Shown: piece by piece, positions 11,796 to 23,569 of the stretch
Position numbering within the stretch: the first letter of the stretch is position 1
Layout of the letters: every line of letters begins with the position of its first letter
NCBI GenBank assembly: GCA_920105625.2
Contig: CAKKTE020000328.1
Span: 2,480,001-2,544,000, forward strand
Source of the DNA: Clusia tigrina
Taxonomy: Eukaryota; Arthropoda; Insecta; Diptera; Clusiidae
Direction: 5' to 3'
Length of the DNA stretch: 64,000 nt
Program-made: the position numbers and the translations under genes
Notes under the pieces: model-generated
Databases searched by the model: none
What the model was told of the DNA's origin: nothing
Seen by the model: the letters and a program-made list of their open reading frames with translations, nothing else

Positions 11796-13665
11796 GTACT
11801 TTATTGTTACAAAATTTCAAGGTTTTATGACGCTCCAGTAAAAAGTTACAAGCATTTGTATGTTGCAAACTTTGATAGGTGTAGGACGTACCGTATAGAA
11901 GTAAGGGCCATTTGAAGTTTTATCAGTGTTTGATTTGGGACTCAAGGGTAGCATTGCTTTGAGCGATAACTTAAATTGACAAGAGACTCGAGTACTTTAT
12001 TGTTACAAAATTTGAAGGTTTTATGACGCTCCAGTAAAAATTTACAAGCATTTGTATGTTGCAAACTTTGATAGGTGTAGGACGTAATGTATAGAAGTAA
12101 GTGCCATTTGAAGTTTTATCAGTGTTTGAGTTGGGACTCAAGGGTAGCATAGCTTTGAGCGATAACTTAAATTGACAAGAGGCTTCAGTACTTTATTGTT
12201 ACAAAATTTGAAGGTTTTATGACGCTCCAGTAAAAAGTTACAAGCATTTGTATGAGGCAAACTTTGATAGGTGTAGGACGTACCGTATAGAAGTTAGGGC
12301 CATTTGAAGTTTTATCAGTGTTTGATTTGGGACTCAAGGGTAGCATAGCTTTGAGCGATGGCTTAAATTGACAGGCGGCTCGAGTACTTTATTGTTACAA
12401 AATTTCAAGGTTTTATGACGCTCCAGTAAAAAGTTACAAGCATTTGTATGTTGCAAACTTTGATAGGTGTAGGACGTACTGTATAGAAGTAAGTGCCATT
12501 TGAAGTTTTATCAGTGTTTAATTTGGGACTCAAGGGTAGCATAGCTTTGAGGAGATAACTTAAATTGACAAGATGCTCGAGTACTTTAGTGTTAAAAAAT
12601 TTGAAGGTTTTATGACGCTCCAGTAAAAAGTTACAAGCATTTGTATTTGCAAACTTTGATAGGTGTAGGACGTACCGTATAGAAGTTAGGGCCATTTGAA
12701 GTTTTATCAGTGTTTGATTTGGGACTCAAGGGTAGCATTGCTTTGAGCGATAGCTTAAATTTACAAGAGGCTCGAGTAATTTATTGTTACAAAATTTCAA
12801 GGTTTTATGCCGCTCCAGTAAAAAGTTACAAGCATTTGTATGTTGCAAACTTTGATAGGTGTAGGACGTAGCGTATAGAAGTTAGGGAAATTTGAAGTTT
12901 TATCAGTGTTTGGGTTGGGACTCAAGGGTAGCATAGCTTTGAGCGATAGCTTAAATTTACAAGAGGCTCGAGTACTTTATTGTTACAAAATTTCAAGGTT
13001 TTATGACGCTCCAGTAAAAAGTTACAAGCATTTGTATATTGCAAACTTTGATAGGTTTAGGACGTACCGTATAGAAGTTAGGGCCATGTGAAGTATTATC
13101 AGTGTTTGATTTGGGACTCAAGGGTAGCATCTTTGAGCGATAACTTAAATTGACAAGATGCTCGAGTACTTTACTGTTAAAAAATTTCAAGGTTTTATGA
13201 CGCTCCAGTAAAAAGTTACAAGCATTTGTAAGAGGCAAACTTTAATAGGTGTAGGACGTACCGTATAGAAGTTAGGGCCATTTGAAGTTTTATAAGTGTT
13301 TGATTTGGGACTCAAGGGTAGCATAGCTTTGAGCGATAGCTTAAATTGACAAGAGGCTCAAGTACTTCATTGTTTCAAAATTTCAAGGTTTTATGACGCT
13401 CCAGTAAAAAGTTACAAGCATTTGTATGTTGCAAAATTTGATAGGTGTAGGACGTACCGTATAGAAGTTAGGGCCATTTGAAGTTTTATCAGTGTTTGAT
13501 TTGGGACTCAAGGGTGCCATAGCTTTGAGCGATAGCTTAAATTGACATGAGGCTCGAGTACTTTATTGTTACAAAATGTCAAGGTTTTATGACGCTCCAG
13601 TATAAAGTTACAAGCATTTGTATGTTGCAAACTTTGATAGGTGTAGGACGTACCGTATAGAAGTA
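11796..13665. repeat. 2,154-bp tandem duplication, copy 1 (copy 2 at 13,950-15,819)
   Basis: The tag series from the monomer before 12,134 to the GGGTGCC monomer recurs in the same order 2,154 bp downstream, with scattered substitutions such as TAATGTATAG against TACTGTATAG near 12,090/14,244. On the right the match ends where copy 2 switches to ATTTCAACTTTTCTCAG and an added CAACGG monomer at 15,854 that copy 1 lacks. Confidence 0.8.
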
Positions 13666-14287
13666 AGGGCCATTTGAAGTTTTATCAGTGTTTGATTTGG
13701 GACTCAAGGGTAGCATTGCTTTGAGCGATAACTTAAATTGACAAGTGACTCGAGTACTTTATTGTTACAAAATTTGAAGGTTATATGACGCTCCAGTAAA
13801 AAGTTACAAGCATTTGTATGTTGCAAACTTTGATAGGTGTAGGAAATACCGTATAGAAGTTAGGGAAATTTGAAGTTTTATCAGTGTTTGATTTGGGACT
13901 CAAGGGTAGCATTGCTTTGAGCGATAACTTAAATTGACAAGTGACTCGAGTACTTTATTGTTACAAAATTTCAAGGTTTTATGACGCTCCAGTAAAAAGT
14001 TACAAGCATTTGTATGTTGCAAACTTTGATAGGTGTAGGACGTACCGTATAGAAGTAAGGGCCATTTGAAGTTTTATCAGTGTTTGATTTGGGACTCAAG
14101 GGTAGCATTGCTTTGAGCGATAACTTAAATTGACAAGAGACTCGAGTACTTTATTGTTACAAAATTTGAAGGTTTTATGACGCTCCAGTAAAAATTTACA
14201 AGCATTTGTATGTTGCAAACTTTGATAGGTGTAGGACGTACTGTATAGAAGTAAGTGCCATTTGAAGTTTTATCAGTGTTTGAGTTG
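12134..14287. repeat. Reference 11-monomer HOR unit of region B (2,154 bp)
   Basis: Monomer order by tag: (1) GAGTTGGG, GTATGAGGC; (2) GATGGC, GCGGCTCGAG, TACTGTAT; (3) GAGGAGATAAC, AGTGTTAAAAAATTT, GTATTTGC; (4) AAATTTACAAG, TATGCCGC, TTAGGGAAATT; (5) GGGTTGGG, GTATATTGC, CCATGTGAAG; (6) GCATCTTTG, GTAAGAGGC; (7) GACTCAAG-type arm, TTGTTTCAAAATTT; (8) GGGTGCCATAGC, GACATGAGG, AGTATAAAG; (9) GTGACTCGAG, GGTTATATGAC, GGAAATACCG; (10) GTGACTCGAG, standard; (11) GAGACTCGAG, AAAAATTTACAAG. The tag series restarts at 14,288. The 2-bp shortfall from 11 x 196 is explained by the internal indels. Confidence 0.85.
13896..14091 (+). repeat. Representative satellite monomer (196 bp)
   Basis: This copy is close to what I read as the general consensus and serves as a reference. 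In order it carries GGACTCAAGGG, GCATTGC, GAGCGATAAC, CTCGAGTACT, TTACAAAATTT, GACGCTCC, a run of five A, CAAGCATTTGTATGTTGC, GATAGGTGTAGGACGTACC, GGGCCATTTGAAG and ATCAGTGTTTGATTT. A closely similar representative version has 71 G+C of 196 bases (about 36%) and five CpG sites, at monomer positions 27, 52, 90, 146 and 151. ACTCGAGT is an 8-bp palindrome and CAAACTTTG is a CAAA/TTTG arm pair around one base. No internal subrepeat, A/B box or CENP-B box (TTCG....A..CGGG) was found. Strand is arbitrary. Confidence 0.93.
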
Positions 14288-14943
14288 GGACTCAAGGGTA
14301 GCATAGCTTTGAGCGATAACTTAAATTGACAAGAGGCTTGAGTACTTTATTGTTACAAAATTTGAAGGTTTTATGACGCTCCAGCAAAAAGTTACAAGCA
14401 TTTGTATGAGGCAAAATTTGATAGGTGTAGGACCTACCGTATAGAAGTTAGGGCCATTTGAAGTTTTATCAGTGTTTGATTTGGGAATCAAGGGTAGCAT
14501 AGCTTTGAGCGATGGCTTAAATTGACAAGCGGCTCGAGTACTTTATTGTTACAAAATTTCAAGGTTTTATGACGCTCCAGTAAAAAGTTACAAGCATTTG
14601 TATGTTGCAAACTTTGATAGGTGTAGGACGTACTGTATAGAAGTAAGTGCCATTTGAAGTTTTATCAGTGTTTGATTTGGGACTCAAGGGTAGCATAGCT
14701 TTGAGGAGATAACTTAAATTGACAAGATGCTCGAGTACTTTAGTGTTAAAAAATTTGAAGGTTTTATGACGCTCCAGTAAAAAGTTACAAGCATTTGTAT
14801 TTGCAAACTTTGATAGGTGTAGGACGTACCGTATAGAAGTTAGGGCCATTTGAAGTTTTATCAGTGTTTGATTTGGGACTCAAGGGTAGCATTGCTTTGA
14901 GCGATAGCTTAAATTTACAAGAGGCTCGAGTAATTTATTGTTA

Positions 14944-16390
14944 CAAAATTTCAAGGTTTTATGCCGCTCCAGTAAAAAGTTACAAGCATTTGTATGTTGC
15001 AAACTTTGATAGGTGTAGGACGTACCGTATAGAAGTTAGGGAAATTTGAAGTTTTATCAGTGTTTGGGTTGGGACTCAAGGGTAGCATAGCTTTGAGCGA
15101 TAGCTTAAATTTACAAGAGGCTCGAGTACTTTATTGTTACAAAATTTCAAGGTTTTATGACGCTCCAGTAAAAAGTTACAAGCATTTGTATATTGCAAAC
15201 TTTGATAGGTTTAGGACGTACCGTATAGAAGTTAGGGCCATGTGAAGTTTTATCAGTGTTTGATTTGGGACTCAAGGGTAGCATCTTTGAGCGATAACTT
15301 AAATTGACAAGATGCTCGAGTACTTTACTGTTAAAAAATTTCAAGGTTTTATGACGCTCCAGTAAAAAGTTACAAGCATTTGTAAGAGGCAAACTTTGAT
15401 AGGTGTAGGACGTACCGTATAGAAGTTAGGGCCATTTGAAGTTTTATAAGTGTTTGATTTGGGACTCAAGGGTAGCATAGCTTTGAGCGATAGCTTAAAT
15501 TGACAAGAGGCTCAAGTACTTTATTGTTTCAAAATTTCAAGGTTTTATGACGCTCCAGTAAAAAGTTACAAGCATTTGTATGTTGCAAACTTTGATAGGT
15601 GTAGGACGTACCTTATAGAAGTTAGGGCCATTTGAAGTTTTATCAGTTTTTGATTTGGGACTCAAGGGTGCCATAGCTTTGAGCGATAGCTTAAATTGAC
15701 ATGAGGCTCGAGTACTTTATTGTTACAAAATTTCAAGGTTTTATGACGCTCCAGTATAAAGTTACAAGCATTTGTATGTTGCAAACTATGATAGGTGTAG
15801 GACGTACCGTATAGAAGTTAGGGCCATTTCAACTTTTCTCAGTGTTTGATTTGGGACTCAACGGTAGCATTGCTTTGAGCGATAACTTAAATTGACAAGA
15901 GACTCAAGTACTTTATTGTTTCAAAATTTGAAGGTTTTATGACGCTCCAGTAAAAAGATACAAGCATTTGTATGTTGCAAACTTTGATAGGTGTAGGACG
16001 TACCGTATAGAAGTAAGGGCCATTTGAAGTTTTATCAGTGTTTGATTTGGGACTCAAGGGTAGCATTGCTTTGAGCGATAACTTAAATTGACAAGTGACT
16101 CGAGTACTTTATTGTTACAAAATTTGAAGGTTATATGACGCTCCAGTAAAAAGTTACAAGCATTTGTATGTTGCAAACTTTGATAGGTGTAGGAAATACC
16201 GTATAGAAGTTAGGGAAATTTGAAGTTTTATCTGTGTTTGATTTGGGACTCAAGGGTAGCATTGCTTTGAGCGATAACTTAAATTGACAAGTGACTCGAG
16301 TACTTTATTGTTACAAAATTTTAAGGTTTTATGACGCTCCAGTAAAAAGTTACAAGCATTTGTATGTTGCAAACTTTGATAGGTGTAGGA
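14944..16390. repeat. 1,762-bp tandem duplication, copy 1 (copy 2 at 16,706-18,152)
   Basis: Both copies run GCCGCTCC with TTAGGGAAATT, GGGTTGGG, GCATCTTTG, TTGTTTCAAAATTT, GGGTGCCATAGC, CTTTTCTCAG with CAACGG, GGTTATATGAC with GGAAATACC, then ATTTTAAGG. The CAACGG monomers start at 15,854 and 17,616, exactly 1,762 bp apart. Copy 2 starts inside a recombinant monomer at about 16,638 whose first half is GATGCTCGAG-type and whose second half is GCCGCTCC-type, marking the exchange point near 16,706. Confidence 0.78.
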
Positions 16391-18987
16391 CGTACCGTAT
16401 AGAAGTAAGGGCCATTTGAAGTTTTATCAGTGTTTGATTTGGGACTCAAGGGTAGCATTGCTTTGAGCGATAACTTAAATTGACAAGAGACTCGAGTACT
16501 TTTTTGTTACAAAATTTGAAGGTTTTATGACGCTCCAGTAAAAAGTTACAAGCATTTGTATGTTGCAAACTTTGATAGGTGTGGGACGTACCGTATATAA
16601 GATAGGGCCCTTCGAAGTTTTATCAGTGTTTGATTTGGGACTCAAGGGTAGCATAGCTTTGAGCGATAACTTAAATTGACAAGATGCTCGAGTACTTTAC
16701 TGTTAAAAAATTTCAAGGTTTTATGCCGCTCCAGTAAAAAGTTACAAGCATTTGTATGTTGCAAACTTTGATAGGTGTAGGACGTACCGTATAGAAGTTA
16801 GGGAAATTTGAAGTTTTATCAGTGTTTGGGTTGGGACTCAAGGGTAGCATAGCTTTGAGCGATAGCTTAAATTTACAAGAGGCTCGAGTACTTTATTGTT
16901 ACAAAATTTCAAGGTTTTATGACGCTCCAGTAAAAAGTTACAAGCATTTGTATATTGCAAACTTTGATAGGTTTAGGACGTACCGTATAGAAGTTAGGGC
17001 CATGTGAAGTTTTATCAGTGTTTGATTTGGGACTCAAGGGTAGCATCTTTGAGCGATAACTTAATTTGACAAGATGCTCGAGTACTTTACTGTTAAAAAA
17101 TTTCAAGGTTTTATGACGCTCCAGTAAAAAGTTACAAGCATTTGTAAGAGGCAAACTTTGATAGGTGTAGGACGTACCGTATAGGAGTTAGGGCCATTTG
17201 AAGTTTTATAAGTGTTTGATTTGGGACTCAAGGGTAGCATAGCTTTGAGCGATAGCTTAAATTGACAAGAGGCTCAAGTACTTTATTGTTTCAAAATTTC
17301 AAGGTTTTATGACGCTCCAGTAAAAAGTTACAAGCATTTGTATGTTGCAAAATTTGATAGGTGTAGGACGTACCTTATAGAAGTTAGGGCCATTTGAAGT
17401 TTTATCAGTGTTTGATTTGGGACTCATGGGTGCCATAGCTTTGAGCGATAGCTTAAATTGCCATGAGGCTCGAGTACTTTATTGTTACCAAATGTCAAGG
17501 TTTTATGACGCTCCAGTATAAAGTTAAAAGCATTTGTATGTTGCAAACTATGATAGGTGTAGGACGTACCGTATAGAAGTTAGGGCCATTTCAACTTTTC
17601 TCAGTGTTTGATTTGGGACTCAACGGTAGCATTGCTTTGAGCGATAACTTAAATTGACAAGAGACTCAAGTACTTTATTGTTACAAAATTTGAAGGTTTT
17701 ATGACGCTCCAGTAAAAAGTTACAAGCATTTGTATGTTGCAAACTTTGATAGGTGTAGGACGTACCGTATAGAAGTAAGGGCCATTTGAAGTTTTATCAG
17801 TGTTTGATTTGGGACTCAAGGGTAGCATTGCTTTGAGCGATAACTTAAATTGACAAGTGACTCGAGTACTTTATTGTTACAAAATTTGAAGGTTATATGA
17901 CGCTCCAGTAAAAAGTTACAAGCATTTGTATGTTGCAAACTTTGATAGGTGTAGGAAATACCGTATAGAAGTTAGGGAAATTTGAAGTTTTGTCAGTGTT
18001 TGATTTGGGACTCAAGGGTAGCATTGCTTTGAGCGATAACTTAAATTGACAAGTGACTCGAGTACTTTATTGTTACAAAATTTTAAGGTTTTATGACGCT
18101 CCAGTAAAAATTTACAAGCATTTGTATGTTGCAAACTTTGATAGGTGTAGGACGTACCGTATAGATGTTAGGGCCATTTGAAGTTTTATCAGTGTTTGAT
18201 TTGGGACTCAAGGGTAGCATAGCTTTGAGCGATGGCTTAAATTGACAAGAGGCTCGAGTACTTTATTGTTACAAAATTTCAAGGTTTTATGACGCTCCAG
18301 TAAAAAGTTACAAGCATTTGTATGTTGCAAACTTTGATAGGTGTAGGACGTACCGTATAGAAGTAAGGGCCATTTGAAGTTTTATCAGTGTTTGATTTGG
18401 GACTCAAGGGTAGCATTGCTTTGAGCGATAACTTAAATTGACAAGAGACTCGAGTACTTTATTGTTACAAAATTTGAAGGTTTTATGACGCTCCAATAAA
18501 AAGTTACAAGCATTTGTATGTTGCAAACTTTGATAGGTGTGGGACGTACCGTATATAAGTTAGGGCCCTTTGAAGTTTTATCAGTGTTTGATTTGGGACT
18601 CAAGGGTAGCATAGCTTTGAGCGATAACTTAAATTGACAAGATTCTCGAGTACTTTACTGTTAAAAAATTTCAAGGTTTTATGACGCTCCAGTAAAAAGT
18701 TAAATGCATTTGTATGAGGCAAACTTTGATAGGTGTAGGACGTACTGTATAGAAGTTAGGGCCATTTGAAGTTTTATCAGTGTTTGATTTGGGACTCAAG
18801 GGTGCCATAGCTTTGAGCGATAGCTTAAATTGACAAGAGGCTCAAGTACTTTATTGTTACAAAATTTCAAGGTTTTATGACGCTCCAGTATAAAGTTACA
18901 AGCATTTGTATGTTGCAAACTATGATAGGTGTAGGACGTACCGTATAGAAGTAAGGGCCATTTGAAGTTTTATCAGTGTTTGATTTG

Positions 18988-19379
18988 GGACTCAAGGGTA
19001 GCATTGCTTTGAGCGATAACTTAAATTGACAAGTGACTCGAGTACATTATTGTTACAAAATTTGAAGGTTTTATGACACTCCAGTAAAAAGTTACAAGCA
19101 TTTGTATGTTGCAAACTTTGATAGGTGTAGGACGTACCGTATAGAAGTAAGGGCCATTTGAAGTTTTATCAGTGTTTGATTTGGGACTCAAGGGTAGCAT
19201 TGCTTTGAGCGATAACTTAAATTGACAAGTGACTCGAGTACTTTATTGTTACAAAATTTGAAGGTTTTATGACACTCCAGTAAAAAGTTACAAGCATTTG
19301 TATGTTGCAAACTTTGATAGGTGTAGGACGTACCGTATAGGAGTAAGGGCCATTTGAAGTTTTATCAGTGTTTGATTTG
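18988..19379. repeat. Single-monomer tandem duplication (2 x 196 bp)
   Basis: Two successive monomers, from 18,988 and 19,184, are nearly identical. Both have GCATTGC, GATAAC, GTGACTCGAG, TTTGAAGG, GACACTCC (a CpG-loss form of GACGCTCC) and TACCGTATAG. They differ by GTACATTATTG against GTACTTTATTG and by AGAAGTAAGGG against GGAGTAAGGG at the end. This is the smallest clear recent duplication in region B. Confidence 0.8.
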
Positions 19380-21397
19380 GGACTCAAGGGTAGCATTGCT
19401 TTGAGCGATAACTTAAATTGACAAGTGACTCGAGTACTTTATTGTTACAAAATTTGAAGGTTATATGACGCTCCAGTAAAAAGTTACAAGCATTTGTATG
19501 TTGCAAACTTTGATAGGTGTAGGAAATACCGTATAGAAGTTAAGGAAATTTGAAGTTTTATCAGTGTTTGATTTGGGACTCAAGGGTAGCATTGCTTTGA
19601 GCGATAACTTAAATTGACAAGTGACTCGAGTACTTTATTGTTACAAAATTTTAAGGTTTTATGACGCTCCAGTAAAAAGTTACAAGCATTTGTAAGTTGC
19701 AAACTTTGATAGGTGTAGGACGTACCGTATAGATGTTAGGGCCATTTGAAGTTTTATCAGTGTTTGATTTGGGACTCAAGGGTAGCATAGCTTTGAGCGA
19801 TGGCTTAAATTGACAAGAGGCTCGAGTACTTTATTGTTACAAAATTTCAAGGTTTTATGACGCTCCAGTAAAAAGTTACAAGCATTTGTATGTTGCAAAC
19901 TTTGATAGGTGTAGGACGTACCGTATAGAAGTAAGGGCCATTTGAAGTTTTATCAGTGTTTGATTTGGGACTCAAGGGTAGCATTGCTTTGAGCGATAAC
20001 TTAAATTGACAAGAGACTCGAGTACTTTATTGTTACAAAATTTGAAGGTTTTATGACGCTCCAGTAAAAAGTTACAAGCATTTGTATGTTGCAAACTTTG
20101 ATAGGTGTAGGACGTACCGTATATAAGTTAGGGCCCTTTGAAGTTTTATCAGTGTTTGATTTGGGACTCAAGGGTAGCATAGCTTTGAGCGATAACTTAC
20201 ATTGACAAGATGCTCGAGTACTTTATTGTTAAAAAATTTCAAGGTTTTATGACGCTCCAGTAAAAAGTTACATGCATTTGTATGAGGCAAACTTTGATAG
20301 GTGTAGGACGTACTGTATAGAAGTTAGGGCCATTTGAAGTTTTATCAGTGTTTGATTTGGGATTCAAGGGTAGCACAGCTTTGTGCGATGGCTTAAATTG
20401 ACAAGCGGCTCGAGTACTTTATTGTTACAAAATTTCAAGGTTTTATGACGCTCCAGTAAAAAGTTACAAGCATTTGTATGTTGCAAAGTTTGATAGGTGT
20501 AGGACGTACTGTATAGAAGTAAGTGACATTTGAAGTTTTATCAGTGTTTGAGTTGGGACTCAAGGGTAGCATAGCTTTGAGCGATAACTTAAATTGACAA
20601 GATGCTCGAGTACTTTACTGTTAAAAAATTTCAAGGTTTTATGACGCTCCAGTAAAAAGTTACAAGCATTTGTGTTTGCAAACTTTGATAGGTGTAGGAC
20701 GTACTGTATAGAAGTTAGGGCCATTTGAAGTTTTATCAGTGTTTGATTTGGGACTCAAGGGTAGCATAGCTTTTAGCGATAACTTAAATTGACAAGATGC
20801 TCGAGTACTTTATTGTTACAAAATTTCAAGGTTTTATGACGCTCCAGTAAAAAGTTACAAGCATTTGTATATTGCAAACTTTGATAGGTTTAGGACGTAC
20901 CGTATAGAAGTTAGGGCCATGTGAAGTTTTATCAGTGTTTGATTTGGGACTCAAGGGTCGCCTCTTTGAGCGATAACTTAAATTGACAAGATGCTCGAGT
21001 ACTTTACTGTTAAAAAATTTCAAGGTTTTATGACGCTCCAGTAAAAGTTACATGCATTTGTATGAGGCAAACTTTGATAGGTGTAGGACGTACCGTATAG
21101 AAGTAAGGGCCATTTGAAGTTTTATCAGTGTTTGATTTGGGACTCAAGGGTAGCATTGCTTTGAGCGATAACTTAAATTGACAAGCGGCTCGAGTAATTT
21201 ATTGTTACAAAATTTCAAGGTTTTATGACGCTCCAGTAAAAAGTTACAAGCATTTGTATTTGCAAACTTTGATAGGTGTAGGACGTACCGTATAGAAGTT
21301 AGGGCCATTTGAAGTTTTATCAGTGTTTGATTTGGGACTCAAGGGTAGCATTGCTTTGAGCGATAGCTTAAATTTACAAGAGGCTCGAGTAATTTAT

Positions 21398-23569
21398 TGT
21401 TACAAAATTTCAAGGTTTTATGCCGCTCCAGTAAAAAGTTACAAGCATTTGTATGTTGCAAACTTTGATAGCTGTAGGACGTACCGTATAGAAGTTAGGG
21501 AAATTTGAAGTTTTATCAGTGTTTGGGTTGGGACTCAAGGGTAGCATAGCTTTGAGCGATAGCTTAAATTTACAAGAGGCTCGAGTACTTTATTGTTACA
21601 AAATTTCAAGGTTTTATGACGCTCCAGTAAAAAGTTACAAGCATTTGTATATTGCAAACTTTGATAGGTTTAGGACGTACCGTATAGAAGTTAGGGCCAT
21701 GTGAAGTTTTATCAGTGTTTGATTTGGGACTCAAGGGTAGCATCTTTGAGCGATAACTTAAATTGACAAGATGCTCGAGTACTTTACTGTTAAAAAAATT
21801 TCAAGGTTTTATGACGCTCCAGTAAAAAGTTACAAGCATTTGTATGTTGCAAAATTTGATAGGTGTAGGACGTACCTTATAGAAGTTAGGGCCATTTGAA
21901 GTTTTATCAGTGTTTGATTTGGGACTCAAGGGTGCCATAGCTTTGAGCGATAGCTTAAATTGACATGAGGATCGAGTACTTTATTGTTACAAAATTTCAC
22001 GATTTTATGACGCTCCAGTATAAAGTTACAAGCATTTGTATGTTGCAAACTATCATAGGTGTAGGACGTACCGTATAGAAGTAAGGGCCATTTGAAGTTT
22101 TATCAGTGTTTGATTTGGGACTCAAGGGTAGCATTGCTTTGAGCGATAACTTAAATTGACAAGTGACTCGAGTACTTTATTGTTACAAAATTTTAAGGTT
22201 TTATGACGCTCCAGTAAAAAGTTACAAGCATTTGTATGTTGCAAACTTTGATAGGTGTAGGACGTACCGTATAGATGTTAGGGCCATTTGAAGTTTTATC
22301 AGTGTTTGATTTGGGACTCAAAGGTAGCATAGCTTTGAGCGATGGCTTAAATTGACAAGAGGCTCGAGTACTTTATTGTTACAAAATTTCAAGGTTTTAT
22401 GACGCTCCAGTAAAAAGTTACAAGCATTTGTATGTTGCAAACTTTGATAGGTGTAGGACGTACCGTATAGAAGGAAGTAAGGGCCATTTGAAGTTTTATC
22501 AGTGTTTGATTTGGGACTCAAGGGTAGCATTGCTTTGAGCGATAACTTAAATTGACAAGAGACTCGAGTACTTTATTGTTACAAAATTTGAAGGTTTTAT
22601 GACGCTCCAGTAAAAAGTTACAAGCATTTGTATGTTGCAAACTTTGATAGGTGTGGGACGTACCGTATATAAGTTAGGGCCCTTTGAAGTTTTATCAGTG
22701 TTTGATTTGGGACTCAAGGGTAGCATAGCTTTGAGCGATAACTTAAATTGACAAGATGCTCGAGTACTTTACTGTTAAAAAATTTCAAGGTTTTATGACG
22801 CTCCAGTAAAAAGTTACATGCATTTGTATGAGGCAAACTTTGATAGGTGTAGGACGTACTGTATAGAAGTTAGGGCCATTTAAAGTTTTATCAGTGTTTG
22901 ATTTGGGACTCAAGGGTGCTGTAGCTTTGAGCGATAGCTTAAATTGACAAGAGGCTCAAGTACTTTATTGTTACAAAATTTCAAGGTTTTATGACGCTCC
23001 AGTATAAAGTTACAAGCATTTGTATGTTGCAAACTATGATAGGTGTAGGACGTACCGTATAGAAGTTAGGGCCATTTCAACTTTTCTCAGTGTTTGATTT
23101 GGGACTCAACGGTAGCATTGCTTTGAGCGATAACTTAAATTGACAAGAGACTCAAGTACTTTATTGTTACAAAATTTGAAGGTTTTATGACACTCCAGTA
23201 AAAAGTTACAAGCATTTGTATGTTGCAAACTTTGATAGGTGTAGGACGTACCGTATAGAAGTAAGGGCCATTTGAAGTTTTATCAGTGTTTGATTTGGGA
23301 CTCAAGGGTAGCATTGCTTTGAGCGATAACTTAAATTGACAAGTGACTCGAGTACTTTATTGTTACAAAATTTGAAGGTTATATGACGCTCCAGTAAAAA
23401 GTTACAAGCATTTGTATGTTGCAAACTTTGATAGGTGTAGGAAATACCGTATAGAAGTTAAGGAAATTTGAAGTTTTATCAGTGTTTGATTTGGGACTCA
23501 AGGGTAGCATTGCTTTGAGCGATAACTTAAATTGACAAGTGACTCGAGTACTTTATTGTTACAAAATTT
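21398..23569. repeat. Large region B duplication, copy 1 (copy 2 at 23,753-26,120, one monomer longer)
   Basis: The left part matches at an offset of 2,355 bp (GATAGCTGTAGG, GGGTTGGG, GCATCTTTG and a run of seven A in TTAAAAAAATTT). The right part matches at 2,551 bp (GTACCTTATAG, TTTCACG before ATTTTATG or GTTTTATG, AACTATCATAGG, GAAGGAAGTAAGGG, ATATAAGTTAGGGCCC, CTTTTCTCAG, GGAAATACCG). The 196-bp difference is one extra TTGTTTCAAAATTT monomer at about 24,281 in copy 2. The match ends at ATTTTAAGG against ATTTCAAGG (23,570/26,121). Confidence 0.82.
22471..22484. other. 4-bp tandem insertion marker (GAAGGAAGTAAGGG)
   Basis: The usual ATAGAAGTAAGGG has become ATAGAAGGAAGTAAGGG, a 4-bp gain. 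The same event is seen near 25,022, 27,178 and 27,573 and nowhere else I noticed. It most likely arose once and was spread by block duplication, which makes it a good lineage marker within region B. Confidence 0.85.

Noticed and set aside
12906..13091. Forward 61-codon open frames starting at GTGTTTGGGTTGGG or similar
   Set aside because: They exist only where AAATTTACAAG replaces AAATTGACAAG, which removes a TGA stop. They have the same monomer content, no start context and no family similarity.
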